DNA from: Candidatus Zymogenus sp.
Lineage (GTDB): Bacteria; Desulfobacterota; Zymogenia; Zymogenales; Zymogenaceae
Assembly (NCBI GenBank): GCA_030613285.1
Contig: JAUWME010000041.1
Location: forward strand, 1-10,153
Length of the DNA: 10,153 bases
Reading direction: 5' to 3'
Both the position numbers and the translations under genes were made by a program. A model generated the notes under the pieces. That model was not told the DNA's origin. It saw only the letters and a program-made list of their open reading frames with translations, and made no database searches. Shown here in pieces: positions 6,287-10,153 of this stretch (position 1 is the stretch's first letter; each line of letters starts with the position of its first letter).

Positions 6287-6319
6287 ACTGGATTCCAGTT
6301 TTCCAAGGAAATGACAAAA
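6287..6319. repeat. Repeat related to the 264-295 element
   Basis: ACTGGATTCC at the left and AATGACAAA at the right match the ends of the element at 264-295, with different hairpins between. ACTGGATTCCAGT (6287-6299) is a palindrome around one central base, and TTTCC/GGAAA pair across two bases (6300-6311). It lies in the leader of the acyl-CoA synthetase transcript, upstream of the preferred start codon. Confidence 0.5.
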
Positions 6320-6363
6320 CATTGTGGTTTCAACTATGGTAATTCCAAAATTGAACTGGGGAG

Positions 6364-6391
6364 ATTATATCAGAGGGGGTGGGTTTGTCAA
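6364..6391 (-). promoter_or_regulatory. Sigma70-type promoter of the acyl-CoA synthetase gene
   Basis: A perfect TTGACA (complement of 6386-6391), a 16-base spacer and a perfect TATAAT (complement of 6364-6369) form the best promoter in the window. Transcription from near 6357 gives a leader of about 110 bases to the preferred ATG at 6247, and this leader contains the repeat at 6287-6319. Confidence 0.7.
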
Positions 6392-6557
6392 AATAATTCC
6401 GTAAATTATTTTCACACAACCAAACTTTGTCATCGCGAGGAGAATATCTATTTAAAAAAGGCGACGTGATAATCTTGTAGTATACGCTACCAATTTGCAT
6501 TGAAGTAATCTTTTTTGTAAGGATTTTTGTGGGTGGAGGCTTTGGGGAGGATAGGGA

Positions 6558-6582
6558 AAACAAGGGGTTAAGCCCCTTGTTT
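6558..6582 (-). terminator. Perfect 10-bp hairpin, probable terminator of the dtxR-family gene
   Basis: AAACAAGGGG (6558-6567) pairs perfectly with CCCCTTGTTT (6573-6582) across a five-base loop. Read on the minus strand the right arm ends in TTT and is followed by one more T and then CCC, a short tract. The position, about 105 bp past the regulator's stop codon and upstream of the next promoter, suits a factor-independent terminator on the minus strand, though the T-run is weak. Confidence 0.5.
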
Positions 6583-6686
6583 ATTCATCACAAGATTGCT
6601 TTATTGCTCACCCCAACTACCTGTCATTGCAAGAAGCCATTGTTCCACCTTGTCATTTAAAAAATGATGGTTTTCAATCTTTACAA

Positions 6687-7181
6687 TCACTCTTCCCCAA
6701 ACCTCGAATCCATACACTTCTTGCACTGAGATTCATCAAGACCGTGTTCGCAAAAATCTCCGAATTTCTCAATGAAATCTGCCCCCACCATCGGACAACC
6801 CTCCACGTACTCAATATAGTTCAGCAGTCTCGAAAGAACCACGTCGTCAATAATATGCTCAATACGGCAGGCGTTTTTTTCCGCTATATCCTTTTCGATG
6901 CAAAGTACCTTGTTTAAAAACCGTGATATTATTTTGTGATTGTTGACAAGTTTCTCGGCTATCTTCTCTCCCTCTGGGGTCAAGGTTATGACCTGATGGG
7001 GGTCGTAGTTGACAAGTCCCTTTTCGCTGAGTTTTTTTAAGGCCCCGGTAACAGACGGCATCTTGACATCGAGAGCGCTTGCGATGTCCCTCACCCTTGC
7101 CACGCGGTTGTCCAAAATAAGGTGGTGTATGACTTCGAGATAGTCTTCCATGTTGGAGCTTAGCGAATTCTCTTGAGACAT
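6687..7181 (-). CDS. DtxR-family metal-dependent transcriptional repressor, iron-type ligands
   Basis: The 164-residue protein has the DtxR/MntR layout: an N-terminal winged helix-turn-helix (about 10-70, with RVRDIASALDVKMPSVTGALKKLSEKG split across helices 2 and 3) and a metal-binding dimerisation domain (about 75-135). Expected ligands are visible: MEDYLE gives Asp13 and Glu16, NNHK gives His82, and ACRIEH gives Cys105, Glu108 and His109. The Cys at the position of DtxR Cys102, rather than MntR Glu99, points to an iron-responsive protein, although Mn sensing cannot be excluded. There is no SH3/FeoA domain. Instead a short tail has Cys143, His145, Cys153 and Cys156 (CEH...CKKC) plus an upstream GCP, a possible extra metal site. 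The start is ATG 7181, not 7199, because AGAGGAGG lies directly before 7181 and a promoter predicts transcription from about 7203. Metal-bound protein would repress uptake genes. A palindrome in its own promoter suggests autoregulation. Targets are not visible here. Confidence 0.9.
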   Translation of the reverse strand: MSQENSLSSNMEDYLEVIHHLILDNRVARVRDIASALDVKMPSVTGALKKLSEKGLVNYDPHQVITLTPEGEKIAEKLVNNHKIISRFLNKVLCIEKDIAEKNACRIEHIIDDVVLSRLLNYIEYVEGCPMVGADFIEKFGDFCEHGLDESQCKKCMDSRFGEE

Positions 7182-7191
7182 TTTTGTCCTC
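7182..7191 (-). promoter_or_regulatory. Ribosome binding site deciding the DtxR-family start
   Basis: On the minus strand GAGGAGGAC precedes the ATG at 7181 with a spacing of about six bases. The alternative ATG at 7199 would lie upstream of this site and only about four bases from the predicted transcription start, so it is unlikely to be used. Confidence 0.65.
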
Positions 7192-7209
7192 CTCTGCAAT
7201 ACTCATCTA

Positions 7210-7238
7210 ATTATATTAGGCAAAACTAATTATGTCAA
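7210..7238 (-). promoter_or_regulatory. Consensus sigma70 promoter of the dtxR-family gene
   Basis: TTGACA (complement of 7233-7238) and TATAAT (complement of 7210-7215) are both perfect, with a 17-base spacer. The predicted start near 7203 gives a short leader of about 22 bases to the ATG at 7181. Such a strong promoter would need a repressor, and the palindrome in its spacer is the obvious candidate site. Confidence 0.75.
7215..7230. promoter_or_regulatory. Candidate DtxR-family operator (autoregulation)
   Basis: ATTAGGCAAAACTAAT is an inverted repeat with perfect five-base arms ATTAG and CTAAT around six bases, filling the spacer between -35 and -10. The left half TTAGG matches the half-site of the known DtxR/IdeR operator (TTAGG...CCTAA); the right half is CTAA. 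Binding there would block RNA polymerase, so a metal-dependent negative loop is inferred. Confidence 0.5.
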
Positions 7239-7324
7239 GTCTTTTCGTTATTTTTGGTTTTTTTATAAAGGGGACATTAAAGATTTGGATGGAAATGGGA
7301 TTGTAAAATAGAACGTGATTGCCG

Positions 7325-7370
7325 TGTCATTAGCTCAGCCACAAGCTGATCTAATTCCTCTTGAATGACA
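7325..7370. repeat. 46-bp inverted-repeat element with TGTCATT/AATGACA ends
   Basis: TGTCATT (7325-7331) and AATGACA (7364-7370) frame a unit with an inner hairpin TCAGC/GCTGA (7335-7349). It lies between the tonB stop and the DtxR-family promoter and shares its ends with the elements at 223-294 and 6287-6319. It may form a hairpin at the 3' end of the tonB transcript, but there is no T-tract. Confidence 0.45.
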
Positions 7371-7425
7371 GGGAGAAATTGACGGAGAGGTGGCAATCTG
7401 TCTCTAACCAATCACTACTAATCTA

Positions 7426-8154
7426 CTACCGCAACTCATACTTGATGGGAACCTTGAGGTTCAGTTTTTTCCTGTTTAGCTTTGCCGGAATCGGCGGATA
7501 GGGAGAAGCCTTGAGGATCGTGCTCAAGGCCGCATCATCGAGGGTTTGATACCCTGAACTCAAAACCACCTTCATCACCACAACAGACCCTGATGAATCG
7601 ATGAGAAACGAGACCGTGGTTGTTCCTTCCTCGTCGTTTATCCTTGCCACTCTGGGGTACTTCTTCTTTTTTTCAATCCTATCTCGGATTTTTAAAATAT
7701 ATCGATTCAATATCTTACGATTTAATAATTCACTCCTTAAGCTATCTCCCAAAACCCCCTCGTTTAACGTTGCGCCTACGTCATCATCAACGGGCGTTTG
7801 AAAATCGCCCTCCTCCACTTCATTATCAATCTTTTCAGGATCAACCTTTGCAAGATCGGGATCGATCTCTTTTATTTTTTTTTGAGGTAATTTTTTTTGC
7901 TTTCTAATTTCGTTATCGGATCGGTCGTCTTCAGAGATCACGATATCCATTGTGGTGATTCTCCCTGTGTTTAATTGGGACGGCATCACCATAAATATTG
8001 GGAAGAGGAGAAATATCAGAAAGAGGTGGAAAATCGTGGAGAGGGAGAGGTACGGGAGGTGTCTCTTAAATCCTCCACCCTGTTGATTAATCACGTCAAA
8101 TTTCGCAGGCTGGTTCTTAACTTCATCTCTATTTTTTTTGTTCATATTAGACAT
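7426..8154 (-). CDS. tonB: TonB-family energy transducer
   Basis: This 242-residue protein has the TonB layout: a cytoplasmic N-terminus of about 35 residues, one membrane segment (about 36-57), a charged periplasmic linker and a C-terminal TonB domain (about 165-242). The membrane helix contains Ser39 and His43 spaced as in the S-x3-H motif of E. coli TonB, needed for coupling to ExbB/ExbD. The C-terminal domain shows the YPxxAR start (166-171), the beta-strand FLIDSSGSVVVMKVVLSSG (183-201) and the LDDAAL helix (205-210), ending in KVPIKYEL. TonB passes proton-motive energy from ExbB/ExbD to outer-membrane receptors for iron chelates and other scarce substrates. The linker is rich in Lys, Asp and Glu rather than Pro, and the long N-terminus is atypical. 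It lies 77 bp after the ABC ATPase gene in the same direction with no obvious promoter between, so cotranscription is likely. No exbB or exbD is in the window. Confidence 0.9.
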   Translation of the reverse strand: MSNMNKKNRDEVKNQPAKFDVINQQGGGFKRHLPYLSLSTIFHLFLIFLLFPIFMVMPSQLNTGRITTMDIVISEDDRSDNEIRKQKKLPQKKIKEIDPDLAKVDPEKIDNEVEEGDFQTPVDDDVGATLNEGVLGDSLRSELLNRKILNRYILKIRDRIEKKKKYPRVARINDEEGTTTVSFLIDSSGSVVVMKVVLSSGYQTLDDAALSTILKASPYPPIPAKLNRKKLNLKVPIKYELR

Positions 8155-8231
8155 TTCAATCTCTTCTTTCAGCCCCGTCAGCCCCCAAATTAGCCGCCCA
8201 TTGGCTATTGACTCTAACTACTATCAACTAT

Positions 8232-9431
8232 TTACTGTTTAATATCCACTCGATTGCCGGTGGACTTGTCAAAAAAGTGAACTCCCTTTTCATTGAGTGA
8301 AAAAGTTCTCACATCACCGGGGGACAATGGAGTAGCCCCGCTTTCCACATTTATTCTCATTGTAATATCCACTCCAGCCACACCAAGGGCAGAAACGGTA
8401 ACGTGGCTCTCATAGCCAAGCTCCTCCACGTGTTTGACCTCCCCTTCAAATTGCCCCGCCACATTTTTACCCTTTTTGCTGCTATCGGTTTTACACAAAA
8501 TATCTTCGGGTCTAATTCCAAAAATTATCTCCGAGAAATCCCGGTTGTCTTTTAAAACAATATTATCTGCAAGCGACTTCTCGATAATCCCGTGGAGCCT
8601 CGTAGCTGGCTCGATAAGATTCATATTGGGACTTCCGATAAAGCGGGCAACAAAGATGTTTTTAGGCGATTGATAAATTTCCCTTGGGGTTCCCACCTGC
8701 TCAATAGCGCCGTCATTCATCACTGCCAGCACGTCCCCCATCGTCATTGCCTCAATCTGGTCGTGGGTGACAAAGACCATGGTGCCTTTAACGTCTTTAA
8801 TAATTCTCGATATATCAGAGCGCATCTTTACCCTCAACAGGGCATCGACGTTGCTCAAAGGCTCATCCATCAAAAAGAGGCTTGGGCTTTTAACGATGGC
8901 CCGTCCCAGTGCCAAACGCTGTTTCTCCCCGCCGGAAAGATGTCCCGGTTTTTTCTTTAGTAGTTGAAAAATCCCCAAAAGCGACGCCGCATCCCGCGCC
9001 CGCTTGACCGCCTCCCTTTTTTTCATCCCCCTTGTGGTCAGACCAAACGTCATGTTCCTTTCCACCGTCATGTGGGGATACAGGGCATAATCCTGAAAGA
9101 CCATGGCGATATTTCTATCCTTCGGGTTTTCGTCTGTGATGTCGCTGCCAGCGAGAAAAACCCTCCCACTATCTGGCATCTCAAGTCCGGCAATAATTCG
9201 AAGGAGCGTCGATTTTCCGCACCCCGAAGGCCCCAGCACCACCATGATCTGGTACTCTTCAACCACAAGGTTTACCGAACTTAGGGCCACCGATGTTTGG
9301 GGCGAGTCACCGCTATCCTCAATTGAATCGTTTCCATCTTCAATTGAATCAGCTCTGCAACCTTTAATAAAATCAGAATTTCCCAATGGCCCAAAACACT
9401 TGGAAATATCTTTTAGTTTCAGGTAGCTCAT
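8232..9431 (-). CDS. ABC transporter ATP-binding protein, MalK/UgpC (CUT1-like) type
   Basis: The 399-residue protein is a nucleotide-binding subunit of an importer with a C-terminal TOBE regulatory region. Motifs: Walker A GPSGCGKST (67-75), Q-loop Gln113 (VFQDYALYP), signature LSGGEKQ (165-171), Walker B LFLMDEP (185-191), D-loop SNVDA, and switch His223 (VTHDQ). FIGSPNMN and FGIRPEDI in the C-terminal part are typical of MalK/UgpC carbohydrate or polyol-phosphate importers, though PotA- and FbpC-like relatives share the layout. It sits on the inner face of the membrane with two permeases and a binding protein, none of which is in the window. Between the aromatic of the A-loop region (about residue 13) and the strand before Walker A there is an acidic insertion of roughly 30 residues containing DSIEDGN and DSIEDSG, not usual for the family. 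ATG 9431 is preferred over a GTG at 9449 because it starts the family-typical strand. It is followed by tonB. Confidence 0.92.
   Translation of the reverse strand: MSYLKLKDISKCFGPLGNSDFIKGCRADSIEDGNDSIEDSGDSPQTSVALSSVNLVVEEYQIMVVLGPSGCGKSTLLRIIAGLEMPDSGRVFLAGSDITDENPKDRNIAMVFQDYALYPHMTVERNMTFGLTTRGMKKREAVKRARDAASLLGIFQLLKKKPGHLSGGEKQRLALGRAIVKSPSLFLMDEPLSNVDALLRVKMRSDISRIIKDVKGTMVFVTHDQIEAMTMGDVLAVMNDGAIEQVGTPREIYQSPKNIFVARFIGSPNMNLIEPATRLHGIIEKSLADNIVLKDNRDFSEIIFGIRPEDILCKTDSSKKGKNVAGQFEGEVKHVEELGYESHVTVSALGVAGVDITMRINVESGATPLSPGDVRTFSLNEKGVHFFDKSTGNRVDIKQ
9315..9351. repeat. Two-copy 21-bp tandem repeat inside the ABC ATPase gene
   Basis: ATCCTCAATTGAATCG (9315-9330) and ATCTTCAATTGAATCA (9336-9351) are near-identical copies 21 bp apart, encoding two copies of a DSIED-containing heptad in frame. 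The insertion appears to have grown by duplication without breaking the frame. Confidence 0.7.
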
Positions 9432-9490
9432 AAATCGCTCTTCAATCACCCATCAATCAATATACTCGTTGACTCATATTTAAAATATTA

Positions 9491-9519
9491 ATAGTAAAAC
9501 GACAGCCTCATTTTGTCAA
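9491..9519 (-). promoter_or_regulatory. Sigma70-type promoter of the ABC ATPase-tonB unit
   Basis: TTGACA (complement of 9514-9519) with a 17-base spacer and TACTAT (complement of 9491-9496). Transcription would start near 9484, about 53 bases before the ATG at 9431. The -35 box and the next six bases (AAATGA) are the same as at the nifS-like promoter. Confidence 0.55.
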
Positions 9520-9628
9520 GATTTTTAAATTTCAGAAATTACTTCAAATTGTTTCATTTATAGGATAAACTGTTAGTGTAAACTTAAAGAAGCAAAGTTG
9601 GAAAACAGTAAAAGAAAAGAAGGTGAAA

Positions 9629-10153
9629 ATGAGTAGAAATGCCCACAGTGAGCCAAAATCCAAAACAGTATCACACTTTGCCGAAAATCTCCTCAGGCCC
9701 GTGGAGTTCGCCGCAAAAGACAATTATCAAAAAATCGACACCGTCAGGGGTCTTGAGGGAACAGCATCAAAGATTGTGGGTGAGATGAAGGGGGCAGTGG
9801 ATTTTAAAAAATGGGAAGGTAATATTATTAAGCTGGGAAATCTCTTCATCGGCTATGACTTAAAAGCTACAGACGAGAAGCAATCTACCTTACAAGAAGC
9901 TGGGGAGATATTAAAGAGAATCGCATCCGCCAACCCCACAGCATCGGTGGACAAAGCCACACCCCCCGCTAATAGTAACCGTAAACCCTCCATCAACTTA
10001 TCAGAATTGAGGGAAAGATTCAACACCCCCGCAACTTTTGTCAAAGGGGTGGGGCCCAAGCGGGCAAAGGTTTTTGAGAAGAAGGGTGTCAAGACCGTCG
10101 AAGACCTCCTCTACTATTTTCCAAAATATTACATTAACATCAGGGGTGTAAAA
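9629..10153 (+). CDS. recG: RecG ATP-dependent DNA helicase, N-terminal fragment
   Basis: The frame opens at ATG 9629 and stays open to the right edge, giving the first 175 residues of RecG, the helicase that reverses stalled replication forks and migrates Holliday junctions. The diagnostic part is residues 136-165: TFVKGVGPKRAKVFEKKGVK (136-155), a helix-hairpin-helix-like turn, then TVEDLLYYFP leading into the DNA-binding wedge domain. The helicase motifs lie beyond the edge. About 130 residues precede this point, an N-terminal extension that is also seen in RecG of some other bacteria; it is partly helical with a Pro/Ser/Asn-rich linker near 101-122. AAGG lies a few bases upstream of the ATG. 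The gene is divergent from the ABC ATPase gene with a 197-bp gap, and no strong plus-strand promoter stands out there. The identification is secure even though the helicase domain is missing. Confidence 0.9.
   Translation, partial: MSRNAHSEPKSKTVSHFAENLLRPVEFAAKDNYQKIDTVRGLEGTASKIVGEMKGAVDFKKWEGNIIKLGNLFIGYDLKATDEKQSTLQEAGEILKRIASANPTASVDKATPPANSNRKPSINLSELRERFNTPATFVKGVGPKRAKVFEKKGVKTVEDLLYYFPKYYINIRGVK

Larger units (their letters stand above)
6248..6686. other. 439-bp intergenic region with promoter, hairpin and repeat fragments
   Basis: No convincing gene is present between the acyl-CoA synthetase and DtxR-family genes. The region holds the leader and promoter of the synthetase gene, a perfect 10-bp hairpin at 6558-6582, and short repeat pieces with a TGTCAT core at 6287-6319, 6427-6442, 6622-6636 and 6651-6667. 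A 77-codon minus-strand frame at 6330-6563 covers much of it, but its sequence has no recognisable pattern and no ribosome binding site. Confidence 0.6.

Noticed and set aside
6330..6563. 77-codon minus-strand frame in the synthetase leader region
   Set aside because: No ribosome binding site, no recognisable sequence, and it overlaps the consensus promoter and a repeat fragment.
6558..6582. Terminator for a plus-strand transcript
   Set aside because: No plus-strand gene lies upstream of it within several kilobases, and the plus-strand T-tract is short; the minus-strand role fits better.
6859..7206. 115-codon minus-strand frame overlapping the DtxR-family gene
   Set aside because: Another frame of the same strand encodes the complete DtxR-family protein with its ligands; this is an out-of-frame shadow.

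Overview
The window looks like chromosomal DNA of a Gram-negative (diderm), anaerobic bacterium, most plausibly Desulfobacterota (former Deltaproteobacteria). TonB implies an outer membrane. The NifS/NifU-type Fe-S pair, an NDP-forming acyl-CoA synthetase alpha subunit, a Cys-rich DUF362 protein, a V4R protein and dispersed GTCATT...AATGAC intergenic repeats fit that group. No rRNA or other taxonomic marker is present, so this is inference.

Most genes lie on the minus strand. From right to left: a sugar-type ABC ATPase (9431-8232) followed by tonB (8154-7426); a DtxR-family metal-dependent repressor (7181-6687); an acyl-CoA synthetase alpha subunit (6247-4817) followed by a DUF362 protein (4683-3355); a V4R-domain protein (3099-2488); a cysteine-desulfurase homologue (1540-356); and the first 22 codons of nifU/iscU (66-1, running off the edge). 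The plus strand carries an AT-richer SRPBCC-like gene (1804-2256) and, at the right edge, the first 175 codons of recG (9629-10153), divergent from the ABC gene. All five well-separated minus-strand transcription units have a TTGACA -35 box with a 16-17 bp spacer and a recognisable -10.

The genes suggest a partial iron and Fe-S theme. The nifS-nifU pair would build Fe-S clusters. The DtxR protein carries the iron-type Cys ligand (DtxR Cys102 position) and has a candidate operator inside its own promoter. TonB would energise outer-membrane uptake, and the DUF362 protein is Cys-rich. The acyl-CoA synthetase lacks an ATP-grasp partner here, and the ABC ATPase lacks its permease and binding-protein genes, so both must work with products encoded elsewhere.

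The most striking observation is that the desulfurase homologue keeps its sulfur-carrying Cys loop but has lost the PLP-binding lysine (Gln there) and at least four other pocket residues. It resembles the lysine-less IscS of Archaeoglobus and is unlikely to be an ordinary cysteine desulfurase. Secondary points are an AT-rich insert with an attC-like imperfect palindrome and a 31-bp tandem repeat (about 1620-2491), a cluster of GACGTY repeats (4730-4797), and several copies of a REP/MITE-like repeat.
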